DNA from: an uncultured Pseudohongiella sp.
GTDB taxonomy: Bacteria > Pseudomonadota > Gammaproteobacteria > Pseudomonadales > Pseudohongiellaceae
DNA: 64,000 bases
Assembly: GCA_902531515.1 (NCBI GenBank)
Contig: CACAEJ010000002.1
Location: forward strand, 1 to 64,000
Reading direction: 5' to 3'
Shown here: positions 47,910 through 58,163 of the stretch, piece after piece
How positions within the stretch are numbered: the first letter of the stretch is position 1
Layout of the letters: each line of letters begins with the position of its first letter
Program-made: the position numbers and the translations under genes
The notes under the pieces: model-generated
What the model was told of the DNA's origin: nothing
The model's input: only the letters and a program-made list of their open reading frames with translations
The model's database searches: none

Positions 47910-49214
47910 CTAAATAGACAGACGACCGGTGGAGTCGCCCAAGGATTCGATAGGAGTTCCCAATTTGTCTAGCAGGCTAAGGTGCAGATTGGTCAGCGGC
48001 GTCCCTTCTGGGTATTGCAAATGATAACCCGGGTGGGCGACATCTCCAGCTAGTAGAATGGGTAAATTCCTCGAGTAGTGGGAATTGCTGTCAGCCATAC
48101 CCGCTCCATAGACTATTGTTGATGAGTCTAACAGCGATCCATTTTCATCTTCAGCGTTTTTTAAGCGCTCTAAAAATTCTGCAAAGAAAGTCACATGATA
48201 TTCGTTAATTTTGAGTAACTTTTCTAGTTTGACCGGGTCCCTTTGGTGATGTGAAATTGGATGATGCGCATCTGGGACTCCAATCTCTGCATAGGTTCGA
48301 CCGGTGATCTCTCGGCCCATCATGAAAGTGGCAACCCTAGTCATATCGGTTTCCCAAGCCAGAGCCATCATGTCGAACATCAATCGAGCATGCTCTTTAA
48401 AAGTATCTGGTATACCTGCGGGTTGCTCGACAACAGGTAACTCTCGATCGCTTTGCGCTTCCGCCATTTGAACGCGTCTTTCCACATCACGGACAGCTTC
48501 GAGATACTGAGACAACTTAGTTTTGTCGCCAGCACCCAGCTTTTTAGACATTTCGCTGGCCCTTTCGGTAACAGAATCTAGAAGGCTGGCGTCTTTGCCG
48601 AGCCGAGTTTTCCTGATAGCAGGATCTGTGCTTCCGGTGTCGCCGAACAGACGCTCGAAAATAGCCCTCGGATTATTCTCCATTGGCAGTGGTGTGGTTT
48701 CGTTTGCCCAAGAAATAGTATTTGTGTACGCGCAGCTGAAGCCCTCATCACAGGAGCCTGCAAAGTCTCGCCCATCAATTGCAAGTTCCAAGGTTGCCAG
48801 CTGTGTCTCATTGGCCAAGATTCGACCGGCGATTTGGTCCATAGAAATACCCGCTCTGAGATTCGAGCCGTTGTCTCTTGTGGATGCAACTCCGGTTAGG
48901 AATCGAGTCGATGCTCTTGCGTGGGGTCCTTCACCATCAACACCCCAGAGTCCGCTTAGGATCTGGACTTGATCTCTAAATGGCTCCATTGGTTTGAGAA
49001 TCGATGGGAACTCAAAACCGCTTCCTACCGTTGAGGGTGTCCAATGGTCCATTCTCATCCCATTTGGAACATATACAATTCCCAATCGGTGAATAGGCTT
49101 ACCGGCGGCATTGGCAAGTGCAGGGATCATGGCATCAAGTGTAGGCAAAGCCAAGGCGGCTCCTATCCCTCGCAATAGGGTACGGCGTGGTATCGCTTTC
49201 TTAGTAATTATCAT
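47910..49214 (-). CDS. DUF1552 domain protein, exported
   Basis: RRTLLRGIGAALALPTLDAMIPA; RLGIVYVPNGMRMDHWTP; SGLWGVDGEGPHARASTRFLTG. Confidence 0.92.
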   Translation of the reverse strand: MIITKKAIPRRTLLRGIGAALALPTLDAMIPALANAAGKPIHRLGIVYVPNGMRMDHWTPSTVGSGFEFPSILKPMEPFRDQVQILSGLWGVDGEGPHARASTRFLTGVASTRDNGSNLRAGISMDQIAGRILANETQLATLELAIDGRDFAGSCDEGFSCAYTNTISWANETTPLPMENNPRAIFERLFGDTGSTDPAIRKTRLGKDASLLDSVTERASEMSKKLGAGDKTKLSQYLEAVRDVERRVQMAEAQSDRELPVVEQPAGIPDTFKEHARLMFDMMALAWETDMTRVATFMMGREITGRTYAEIGVPDAHHPISHHQRDPVKLEKLLKINEYHVTFFAEFLERLKNAEDENGSLLDSSTIVYGAGMADSNSHYSRNLPILLAGDVAHPGYHLQYPEGTPLTNLHLSLLDKLGTPIESLGDSTGRLSI

Positions 49215-51670
49215 GATTCAGTCCTCCGCGTGCGGAAAGGGGCACTTTTCACTATTTCTGTAATAATAGACGACCAGCGGTAGTTATCCAATGCTGCTGT
49301 TCGAGTAATTTCACGAATTGTTGGCTTATCAAAGTACTCTGGAGGGCGACCGATCGCGTAGGCGAACATTTTCTCTGTAATCGTGCCCACAAATTCATTA
49401 CTGCGATCTAGGAGTATTTCTCTGAGTCCATCTAAACCGTAGAACTGAGTGCCGTTGGGTAGTTGGCCGGAGGCATCGATAGGTAAATCGGCCTCGCCAG
49501 AATCCCGCCACCGACCAATTGCGTCGAAGTTTTCCAGCGCTAAGCCGAGCGGGTCCATTGGGAGATGGCAGACAGCACAATTTGGATCTTTGCGATGCTG
49601 GATCATTCGGTCTCGGATGGTAGCAGGTTGCCCATCCTCTCCTGCTTCTGGAAGATCAGGAACATCAGCTGGTGGAGGCGGTGGTGGTGTGCCCAAGATA
49701 TTCGTTAGGACCCACTTACCCCTTAGAACCGGTGATGTTCGGTTGGCGTAAGAAGTTGCCGTAAGTAGGCTGCCTTGTCCCAGAATTCCTCCACGCTGCT
49801 TCGCAGATATTCCTTCCAACTTAACTTTTCGGAAGTGACTGCCATAAATTCCGTCGATCCCATAATGGGAGGCAAGACGTTCATTCAGGAAAGTGTATCC
49901 GGCCCCTAGAAGGTCAAGCACTGACCTATCTTCTTTTATTAAGCTCTCAAAATAAAGCTCGCTCTCCTCTCTAAAAGCTGTTCGAAGATTTTCGTCGAAT
50001 TCCGGGAATTCAACGGCATCGGGCACAAGGCTAGGCAGGTTTCTAAGGTACAACCATTGTCCCGCAAAGTTTTCAACTAGTGCTTTCGACCTGGGGTCTT
50101 TGAGCATTCGGAGTGTTTGCTGCTCTAGAATTTGACTATCTTTTAACTGTCCTTGTTCTGCGAGGGTGAGTAGCTCTTCATCTGGAATGCTACTCCAAAG
50201 GAAGAAAGCCAATCTTGAGGCAAGCTCCAAGTCAGTAAGTTCATAATCTGACCCAGATTCTATATCCAGTGGATCCTGCTCCACCCGAAAAAGGAAGTCG
50301 GGAGATATCAGTATTCGCTCAATCGCTAGCTGAATGCCTGCGTCAAACTCGAATCTCCCATCGTTCCTGCCCATATGGTAGAAATTTAAAAGGGTATCTA
50401 AATCCAACTGCTGAAGTGGGCGACGATAAGCTTTATGTGCAAGGTTAGATAGAATCTCAATAGCACAAGCTTCTTCTGAACTTCCATCATTGCTGTTGGG
50501 GCTGCATACGAATATAGCGTCTCTGCTTGGAGTCGATCCGGGACCCAAGGTTTCAAAGGGTCCAGTGATTTGGGCAACTTCAATTGCTGCATCACCGTCT
50601 CGCATCTCGTTGACAGCGGCAGCAAAAACTGATTGGGGCGGTTGGAGCACTCCCTCCGGTTCAGTGAACCGTCGCACAAATGAAACTCCTAAAACGTGAG
50701 GACCAGCTTCGGCATCAAATCGAAGTCTTAGATTGGAATCGGCAAATAACATGTATTCTTCCCACTCTCGGTCGCCAAATTGATTGCCACCGTAGCTCGC
50801 CGGGGCCTGCAGAACGTCTGGTTCCTCACCGCCGACTCGAAAGGTTTCGATGAGTCTGCCGTCGAATCTAACCTCGATTTCGTGACGGGAGCCCATGCCG
50901 CGAATATAATTTACATAGTTTCTGTGGAGCCTAAGAGAGAGGTCATATTTTCCAGCCACTGGAAAGTAATGCTTCATTGCAACACCTCCCCGAGAGCCGA
51001 AAGGTAAATCATCGCTCATTCTGTCGGCCTGATTCAGCAGTATGGGCACCTCGTAAGTTTGCGATGCTGGACCGAGTGGGTTTTCTCCCACCGCCAATCT
51101 TGCTGTTTTTCTAGCAGCGGATAGGTATCTTTCCATCAGAGCCGGAGAAACTGTCAGAACATCTGCCATATTGTCGAAACCATAGGCATCTATGTCGTCC
51201 GCGGGTAGCAGCTCCTCGACATCGACCTCGATCGACAATAAATCCCTCACGGCATTGGCGTACTCTGCTCTGTTGAGACGATGAAAAGTATCTGTTCGAC
51301 CCGGGTTGGGATTGTTTGATGCTAGTGTATCTATCTCTCTTTCGAGCCATCCAACCAATTCGTCGTATGTATCTTCGGTTGGTTTAGGCATCTCCATAGG
51401 TGGCATACGCCTATTCCTCAATTGGGATAAAACCTTCTCAGGCAGGGCCCCGTGGGTGCTCACGTCCGATAGGTCGATATTCTGGAACGATACATTGGCT
51501 GTGCTTAGGGTATCGTTATGACAAGCCAAGCAGTACTGGTTTAAGGTTGCATTAAGCAACTCAGCACCTGATTGTGCGATGGATAAGCTTGATACAAGTG
51601 TTATCGTCGCAAAAGTTGAAGCGATAGTGACACTTCGGGTTGCTTTGACTTTAATTTCATTCATAATCAT
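49211..51670 (-). CDS. DUF1592/DUF1588/DUF1585/DUF1587/DUF1595-type planctomycete cytochrome c protein
   Basis: CLACHNDTLSTANVSFQNIDL, FHRLNRAEYANAVRDLLSIEVDVEELLPADDIDAYGFDNMADVLTVSP, CAVCHLPMDPLGLALENFDAIGRWRD; 4-bp overlap with the DUF1552 gene. Confidence 0.93.
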   Translation of the reverse strand: MIMNEIKVKATRSVTIASTFATITLVSSLSIAQSGAELLNATLNQYCLACHNDTLSTANVSFQNIDLSDVSTHGALPEKVLSQLRNRRMPPMEMPKPTEDTYDELVGWLEREIDTLASNNPNPGRTDTFHRLNRAEYANAVRDLLSIEVDVEELLPADDIDAYGFDNMADVLTVSPALMERYLSAARKTARLAVGENPLGPASQTYEVPILLNQADRMSDDLPFGSRGGVAMKHYFPVAGKYDLSLRLHRNYVNYIRGMGSRHEIEVRFDGRLIETFRVGGEEPDVLQAPASYGGNQFGDREWEEYMLFADSNLRLRFDAEAGPHVLGVSFVRRFTEPEGVLQPPQSVFAAAVNEMRDGDAAIEVAQITGPFETLGPGSTPSRDAIFVCSPNSNDGSSEEACAIEILSNLAHKAYRRPLQQLDLDTLLNFYHMGRNDGRFEFDAGIQLAIERILISPDFLFRVEQDPLDIESGSDYELTDLELASRLAFFLWSSIPDEELLTLAEQGQLKDSQILEQQTLRMLKDPRSKALVENFAGQWLYLRNLPSLVPDAVEFPEFDENLRTAFREESELYFESLIKEDRSVLDLLGAGYTFLNERLASHYGIDGIYGSHFRKVKLEGISAKQRGGILGQGSLLTATSYANRTSPVLRGKWVLTNILGTPPPPPPADVPDLPEAGEDGQPATIRDRMIQHRKDPNCAVCHLPMDPLGLALENFDAIGRWRDSGEADLPIDASGQLPNGTQFYGLDGLREILLDRSNEFVGTITEKMFAYAIGRPPEYFDKPTIREITRTAALDNYRWSSIITEIVKSAPFRTRRTES

Positions 51671-51849
51671 TAGGTTAGCACTTATAACTGAGTTTATTAA
51701 GTGATTGTTTTTACTTTTAATTTTACAATTTTAGTAAGTCAACAATTATAACCTACGGCGTAGAGTTTTATTCTTATTTTCAGTCATGGAACTTGCCATG
51801 ACCGAAACGGGCTGTCAATTACCCTTTGTATGACTTAGGATTCATTAGT

Positions 51850-53328
51850 ATGAATAAATCAAAAAATTACTTGGTTTCTAAATCACTGTTCTTAGCGTAT
51901 CTATTTACGCTAGTTCTCGAGTCTTTCGCTCAAGAGCCTGCGTTAATTAGTGCGATCCGAAATAACGAGCACAGCCTTGTCTCCAGTCTCTTATCGTCAG
52001 GTGCAGATCCGAATGCTAGGCAAGGTGATGGTTCAACAGCGCTGCATTGGGCGGCACATAGGAACAGTGAAGAGGTAGTCCAGTCGCTTTTGGACGCTGG
52101 AGCGAACGTCGATGCGTCCAATGAACTTGGAGCAACACCGCTTTGGTTGGCGGCATCGAATGGAAGCGAGGTCCTAGTAGAAAAGCTACTCTCGGCTGGA
52201 GCTAATCCTAATGTAAGACTGAAGATGGGAGAAACTCCTATAATGAGCGCTTCGCGTGCGGGTAATGTGAGGACAGTGGCTCTTTTATTGAACGCTGGTG
52301 GGGATGTTAATGCGTCAGAAGATGAGAGAGGTCAGACAGCGCTTATGTGGGCTGTTGCCCAAAGTCACACTCCTGTCGTCGCTTTACTATTGGAAAATGG
52401 AGCAAACCTTAATACGCATTCAAAAGTCTGGTATCAGTTGGAAAATACCGCAGGTAACACTAACCCTAGTGGAAACTTTAAGATGGCGCACGGAGGTTCC
52501 TCAGCGATAATGTTCGCGGCTCGAGTTGGTGATATCGATACTACTAGGGTTCTACTTGAAGCAGGGGCTGATGTGAATGACACAGCTGCGTCAGGGTTGA
52601 GTGTCCTCACTCAGGCCGCGCACAGTGGACACGAAGAGTTGGCAATTTACTTGTTGGAGCAAGGAGCTGACCCCAATGCTATGGCGGCTGGTTATACCCC
52701 CTTACATGCGGCGGTACTCAGAAGCGAAGTTGCTCTAGTTAGGAGTCTACTTAATCATGGAGCAATCATTGAAACTTCTGTGGAGCATGGGACGCCTGGA
52801 AGAAGGTTCAGTGCTGATTATTCTATTCGATCACAACTAATTGGTAGAGATGCTTTTTGGATGGCTGCGAAATACGGTGAGGTTGAAATACTTCAGATTC
52901 TTCTTGATGCGGGCGCCGACCCTTTAGTCGTTGATGAAAATGGAGTGACAGCATTGCAAGTGGCCATGGGTAATTCAGGTTCGTCTCTAGACTGGCGTCG
53001 AGATCGCATAGGTAACGAGGAACTTGATTCTGAGGATGAGGAGCGCAGGACTTTAGAACTTGCGAAAATCCTCATCGGTGAGGGTGTTGACGTCAATGCC
53101 GCGGATAATCGTGGTAGAAATGCTATACACCATGCGGTTTTAAAAGACTTTCCATCCGTTGTAGAATTTCTCGTTTCTGAAGGCGCTCATATTGATGTAC
53201 GCAATGATAGAGACTTGACGCCCTTGCAATTAGCAGAGACTGTTCAGGGTATTCCGGGCACTAATGGATTAAGGGGTACGCGACCCCAAGTCGCGGAGTT
53301 ATTGCGCAGACTTGGAGCAGATGAGTAA
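51850..53328 (+). CDS. Exported ankyrin-repeat protein
   Basis: Multiple ANK repeats (GSTALHWAAHRNSEEVVQSLLDAGANVDASNELGATPLWLAASNG...); signal-like N-terminus from the 51850 ATG. Confidence 0.92.
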   Translation: MNKSKNYLVSKSLFLAYLFTLVLESFAQEPALISAIRNNEHSLVSSLLSSGADPNARQGDGSTALHWAAHRNSEEVVQSLLDAGANVDASNELGATPLWLAASNGSEVLVEKLLSAGANPNVRLKMGETPIMSASRAGNVRTVALLLNAGGDVNASEDERGQTALMWAVAQSHTPVVALLLENGANLNTHSKVWYQLENTAGNTNPSGNFKMAHGGSSAIMFAARVGDIDTTRVLLEAGADVNDTAASGLSVLTQAAHSGHEELAIYLLEQGADPNAMAAGYTPLHAAVLRSEVALVRSLLNHGAIIETSVEHGTPGRRFSADYSIRSQLIGRDAFWMAAKYGEVEILQILLDAGADPLVVDENGVTALQVAMGNSGSSLDWRRDRIGNEELDSEDEERRTLELAKILIGEGVDVNAADNRGRNAIHHAVLKDFPSVVEFLVSEGAHIDVRNDRDLTPLQLAETVQGIPGTNGLRGTRPQVAELLRRLGADE

Positions 53329-53339
53329 AACGGCATCAG

Positions 53340-54713
53340 TCAGATCAAACCCACCGACCACATAGCACAAACGGTGATAAACGATACAATTCCGCCGACG
53401 AGAGTTGCGCCGCCATAACTAAATACTGCATCTGGGACACTGAGTTTGGATAGTGAAGTACAGACCCAAAAATAGCTGCTGTTTACGTATTTGATTATAA
53501 CTGAGCCGCTGGCACCGGCTAGCATGGCGGCCTCAGGAGATAAACTAAGGCTGCCCAGCATGGGTGCAACCAAGGAAGCTGCCGTTATTACACCCACGGT
53601 GGTTGAACCCGTTATCATATTTCCAATTATGCCGATCACGAACGGTAACAAGATAGTAGGCAATCCGTAATCGGTGAAAATCATGGCGATAAAGTCCACA
53701 GCCGGAGTTCCCCTCAATATTGCACTTAGTGATCCCCCTAAACCCGTGACAACCAAAATCATGGCGGAAGTTCTAAGTGCGGCCTCAACCCATGCGTCTT
53801 TTGATTTTTCACGATCTTCTGGGTTTTTAATATTTCGATAAGCCAGCCAAACGCCGATAGAAAGTGCTACCACTGGCCAACCCAGGTATGAAAAAACCGC
53901 TCTGAGCATGTGGCCCTCCGGCGCCATGAGAGAGATTACGCTTTGTGCACCGATTAACAGAATTGGTATAACAATCGGCGCATAGGAACTCAGATTACTA
54001 GGTAATTCTTTGGGGCCCTCACCGTCCAAGTCATCAATTGAAACGCCTTCAAACTCCTCACTTGCCATGGTCTTTATTTTGGGGCCTGCAAAATAAACAC
54101 CCCAAGCCCAGCACGCCAGGGAACCAAATAGACAGGCAATTCCGCCGAAGATTATTGTTCGACCGATGTCCGCGCCAACAATTGCTGCAGCTGCCAGGGG
54201 GCCGGGAGTCGGCGGTACAATTGCGTGCGTGAGCTGGAGTGCTCCAACCAATCCAGTAGACATCACCGCGATTCCTACGTTCATGGTTTTTGCCGCCGAG
54301 TGCACCAGCGGATTGAGAATTACATAAGCGACGTCCGAAAAGATTGCCACTCCAATTATGAATCCAGTGAGGGTTAGGGCAAGTGGCATACGATGGGTGC
54401 CGACGAGATTTACCATTGATTTTGTAATTACCTGAATTGCACCAGTGTGTTTCAAAGCTTCAGCTATAATTGAGCCGAGAACGATGACGACACCAATCGA
54501 ACCCAAAGTATTACCAAATCCGCTTTCGAAGGCATCAATAAAATTGTTTTGTTGAATGCCCGGTAATATGCCAAAAAAGATTATTGGAATGAGGAGTGCA
54601 AAAAATACATGCCATTTCCACTTTGCAATCAGAAACAAAAGTAAAAATATAACAATACCGAATCCGATGAGAGATATTGCTGCACTTGTGTTAACTGCTG
54701 TATTTGGATCCAT
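53340..54713 (-). CDS. GntP-family permease
   Basis: Many TM segments; GFGNTLGSIGVVIVLGSIIAEALKHTGA; THAIVPPTPGPLAAAAIVGADIGR; GSVIIKYVNSSYFWV. Confidence 0.9.
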   Translation of the reverse strand: MDPNTAVNTSAAISLIGFGIVIFLLLFLIAKWKWHVFFALLIPIIFFGILPGIQQNNFIDAFESGFGNTLGSIGVVIVLGSIIAEALKHTGAIQVITKSMVNLVGTHRMPLALTLTGFIIGVAIFSDVAYVILNPLVHSAAKTMNVGIAVMSTGLVGALQLTHAIVPPTPGPLAAAAIVGADIGRTIIFGGIACLFGSLACWAWGVYFAGPKIKTMASEEFEGVSIDDLDGEGPKELPSNLSSYAPIVIPILLIGAQSVISLMAPEGHMLRAVFSYLGWPVVALSIGVWLAYRNIKNPEDREKSKDAWVEAALRTSAMILVVTGLGGSLSAILRGTPAVDFIAMIFTDYGLPTILLPFVIGIIGNMITGSTTVGVITAASLVAPMLGSLSLSPEAAMLAGASGSVIIKYVNSSYFWVCTSLSKLSVPDAVFSYGGATLVGGIVSFITVCAMWSVGLI

Positions 54714-54734
54714 TCTGCATCTCTTTTTCTTATT

Positions 54735-55913
54735 TTAGACAGATAAAAATTCTAAGGCTGCGTTAATTCCACCTTTCTCATGAGGAACTTCAGCAATCCG
54801 TAATCCCATTTCCACTCCGCTCAGTGTTCCGGCGAGAGATAATTCATTGAAGTCGCCGAGATGACCGATGCGAAAAATTTTCCCCTTCCCTTTGCCTAAG
54901 CCTGTGCCCAGCGACATGTTGAATTTTTCTAAAATAATTTTACGCAAGTGATCAGCATCAAAACCTTCGGGCATTAAAACTGCTGTGCAAGAATTACTAT
55001 ATTCTTTAGGATTGAGACATAAATTTTCAAGACCCCACGCGTCAACTGCTATCCTTGTGGCTTTTGCGAGTCTTGCGTGACGAGAAAAAACATTTTTTAA
55101 ACCCTCACTGTGGAGAAGTCTAAGTGCTTCTTTAAGCCCATATAGTAGATTAGTAGCAGGTGTGTAGGGGAAGAACCCATTTTCATTATTTTTGATCATC
55201 TCCTGCCACGACCAGTAATAGACTCGCGAAGAAGAAGATTTTGACGCGTCCAATGCTTTTTGACTAACCGCATTAAATCCAAGTCCAGGCGGTAACATTA
55301 AGCCTTTTTGTGAACCACCAACGGTTACGTCTACCTTCCATTCATCATGCTCATACTCACAACATGCCAGCGATGAAATAGTGTCAACCATGAGCAAAGC
55401 GGGGTGTTGAGTTTCATCAATTGCTTGTCGAATTTCTCGCACGCGGCTGGTTGTACCGGTTGATGTTTCATTGTGCACAACGCAAACAGCTTTTATAGAA
55501 TTCTTCGTATCATCGCTTAATTTTTCTTTGACTACTAAGGGGTCAACCCCCGATCGCCAGTCGCCAGTAACCCATTCGACTTCTAATCCGAGTTTTTCCG
55601 CCATCTGTTTCCACAGTGTTGCAAACCATCCTGTTTCAAAGGCTAATATTTTGTCTCCGGGTGAAAGCGCGTTAACTAAAGCTGCCTCCCAAGCTCCTGT
55701 GCCCGAGGATGGGAATATTACTATTGGGTCCTGCGTATTGAAAATGGGTTTGAGTTGCATAAGAATTTCATGAGTCAATTCAGGGAAATCTGGTCCCCTG
55801 TGGTCGATGACCGCATCTGCCATCGCTCTGAGTACGCTATCGGGTACATTTGATGGACCTGGAATTTGCAGGAAGTGTCTTCCGGCAGAATGGTTTACTT
55901 TGCTCATCTTCAC
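54735..55913 (-). CDS. Class V aminotransferase (serine-glyoxylate aminotransferase-like)
   Basis: LQIPGPSNVPDSVLRAMADAVIDHRGPDF; VVHNETSTGTTSRV; VDVTVGGSQKGLMLPPGLGFNAVS. Confidence 0.93.
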   Translation of the reverse strand: MKMSKVNHSAGRHFLQIPGPSNVPDSVLRAMADAVIDHRGPDFPELTHEILMQLKPIFNTQDPIVIFPSSGTGAWEAALVNALSPGDKILAFETGWFATLWKQMAEKLGLEVEWVTGDWRSGVDPLVVKEKLSDDTKNSIKAVCVVHNETSTGTTSRVREIRQAIDETQHPALLMVDTISSLACCEYEHDEWKVDVTVGGSQKGLMLPPGLGFNAVSQKALDASKSSSSRVYYWSWQEMIKNNENGFFPYTPATNLLYGLKEALRLLHSEGLKNVFSRHARLAKATRIAVDAWGLENLCLNPKEYSNSCTAVLMPEGFDADHLRKIILEKFNMSLGTGLGKGKGKIFRIGHLGDFNELSLAGTLSGVEMGLRIAEVPHEKGGINAALEFLSV

Positions 55914-56010
55914 CTTCTTGATTTTGTGAAAGCCAACCAGCAGTTATTAAGGGTTTCTGGTCGGGCGATTGGGGATAGATTATAAGCGGTCTTGTCGATC
56001 GGTTCGATAC

Positions 56011-57657
56011 TTATTCAGAGACCTTGATACCATTAACCCAAGTTTCTGTTGCTTGGGTTTTCCAAATTTCGCCTTCAGGAATCGTAAAAATATCTCTATC
56101 GAGGAAGATAAAGTCAGCTTTTTTCCCGGCTTCTAAAGAACCAATGAGGTCTTCTTGATGACCAGCATATGCGGCGTCTATCGTAAAACTAGCAAAAGCT
56201 TCTGTTACGGTCATTCGTTCCTCGGGAAACCAGCCACCAGTCGGTTCTCCGTCGCGATCTTGTCGAGTCACTGCTGCATGAAGACCCCAGAAAGGATTTG
56301 GAGATTCAACGGGAAAATCTGAGCCGTTTGCGATACGTGCTCCGGCATCAATCAATTTTCGCCAAGCGTAAGCTCCTTGAATACGTATCTCGCCGAGTCT
56401 GTTCTGTGCCATATTTTTATCGCTAGTAGCGTGGATTGCTTGCATCGAAGGTAAAATACCCAATTCACTGAATCTTTTGATGTCTTCATAACGAAGTATC
56501 TGGGCATGTTCGATGCGATGTCGTCGCAGCCTTGAACCAGTCTCATTAATAAGTCGTTCGTAATTGTCGAGGACTTTCAAATTCGCATTATCGCCGATGG
56601 CATGCGTATTTACCTGGAAATTCGAGTTCATGGCTACCCGCATTAAGAATTCGAGTCTTTCGTCGTTATAACGAAGAAGTCCTCTATTTCCTGGCTCGTC
56701 GGTATAGTCTTCAATCAGTGCGGCTCCTCTGCTACCGAGCGCGCCGTCACTGACTATCTTGACGCTATTAATTACCAATGTGTCGTCCAAACTTCTGTAA
56801 AGACCTTCATCCAGTCTATCTTGGTAAAGAGGGTCTGATGCTGAAAGCATCGCATTTATTCGAATCTGTAAATAAGATTCGGTTACTAGCTCTTTGTAGG
56901 CTCTCACTGTCTGACTATTAACTCCGGCATCATGAACACTTGTTAAGCCATATTCAGCAAGGGCCTTCATTGCTGCAGTGAGAGCTATTTTCTCATCTTC
57001 TAAGGTTGGTCGAGGAACTTGTAAACTGACGAAGTTCATTGCCGTATCTACGAGGACCCCTGTGGGAGCACCATCTTCATCGCGTATGATTTGTCCTCCT
57101 ACAGGATCGTTAGTACTTTGATCTATTCCGGCTAGTTGGAGGGCTGCTGAATTGGCCCAACCTGCATGACCATCTATTCGGGTCAGCCAGACAGGTCTGT
57201 TACTTATCAATCTATCAAGGGAGCTGGCAGCGGGAAAGTCTGTATTTTCCCAAAGGACTTGGTTCCATCCTCTACCTAATATCCAGTTGAGATCTGGATT
57301 GGCATCCGCAAATGCCTTAACTCTGAAAGCCGCTTCTTCCTCTGACATTGCCCCAACGAGATTGATGCGAAGGAGACTGAAGCCATAGCTACCGACATGG
57401 CCATGAGCATCGATCAGTCCGGGGATCAGGGTTCTGCCTTCACCATCGATAATGTCGTCTACGTCTGACAAAGAGTCCGGGTTAGATAAATACACGGCAT
57501 CTATGCGGTCGTTTGTGAACTTCAAAGCCTCGAAATTAACTAATTCACCGTCGCTGTTTAGGGTATACCCATTGATATTTCTTATTAATGTTGTATCAGC
57601 TAGGCTAGGGCTCGAAAGTACCAGGAGAACAAAAATGAAAGTGAAGGTTCTCATCAT
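56011..57657 (-). CDS. Exported amidohydrolase family (YtcJ-like)
   Basis: GRTLIPGLIDAHGHVGSYG, VNTHAIGDNANLKVLDNYE, ANGSDFPVESPNPFWGLHAAVTRQD, GSLEAGKKADFIFLDRD. Track ORF to 57708; start chosen at MMRTFTFIFVLL. Confidence 0.9.
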   Translation of the reverse strand: MMRTFTFIFVLLVLSSPSLADTTLIRNINGYTLNSDGELVNFEALKFTNDRIDAVYLSNPDSLSDVDDIIDGEGRTLIPGLIDAHGHVGSYGFSLLRINLVGAMSEEEAAFRVKAFADANPDLNWILGRGWNQVLWENTDFPAASSLDRLISNRPVWLTRIDGHAGWANSAALQLAGIDQSTNDPVGGQIIRDEDGAPTGVLVDTAMNFVSLQVPRPTLEDEKIALTAAMKALAEYGLTSVHDAGVNSQTVRAYKELVTESYLQIRINAMLSASDPLYQDRLDEGLYRSLDDTLVINSVKIVSDGALGSRGAALIEDYTDEPGNRGLLRYNDERLEFLMRVAMNSNFQVNTHAIGDNANLKVLDNYERLINETGSRLRRHRIEHAQILRYEDIKRFSELGILPSMQAIHATSDKNMAQNRLGEIRIQGAYAWRKLIDAGARIANGSDFPVESPNPFWGLHAAVTRQDRDGEPTGGWFPEERMTVTEAFASFTIDAAYAGHQEDLIGSLEAGKKADFIFLDRDIFTIPEGEIWKTQATETWVNGIKVSE

Positions 57658-57745
57658 CGGTTTGTCCGTGCTTCTTGGGTAGATAATGAGTTTATCACAG
57701 ATGTCCAAAAACGTTTGTTAAGCTGAAAAACGGGTGATTCGATGA

Positions 57746-57782
57746 GCAAAAAAAAGCCCGACCGCAGAGGCGGACGGGCTTA
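57746..57782 (-). terminator. Strong intrinsic terminator on minus strand with no obvious upstream minus-strand gene
   Basis: Minus reading AAGCCCGTCCGCCTCTGCGGTCGGGCTTTTTTTT: nested stem plus T8. Confidence 0.85.
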
Positions 57783-58163
57783 GAACAACGTTCGGCTTGG
57801 CCCTATCATGATTGCGAGAACAATCATAACCAGAACCTTTATTTTGCCAACTTTGTTCCCCCTAGGTGTTAGTACTTTTCAAACGTAGGCCTATCTTATG
57901 GGAATGGCCTTATTAAAACTTCCTAATTATTCAAATTTGAAAAATTTAAGTTAGTAACTAATACTTAAAAGAACGTTGAAATTTATAATCCAGATCACGG
58001 AAGATACTGCTCTTCAAATAAATTATCGGGAACTAAATAGACGGACCACTTGGCTAGGCTAACGATTTGGTTTTAAAATCTTGTTCTCTAGTTCATTTTT
58101 ATCAATATTCAGATAGAGTCACGATACAGGCAGAACAGATGTTTTGCTGATCATAGGGTAATA

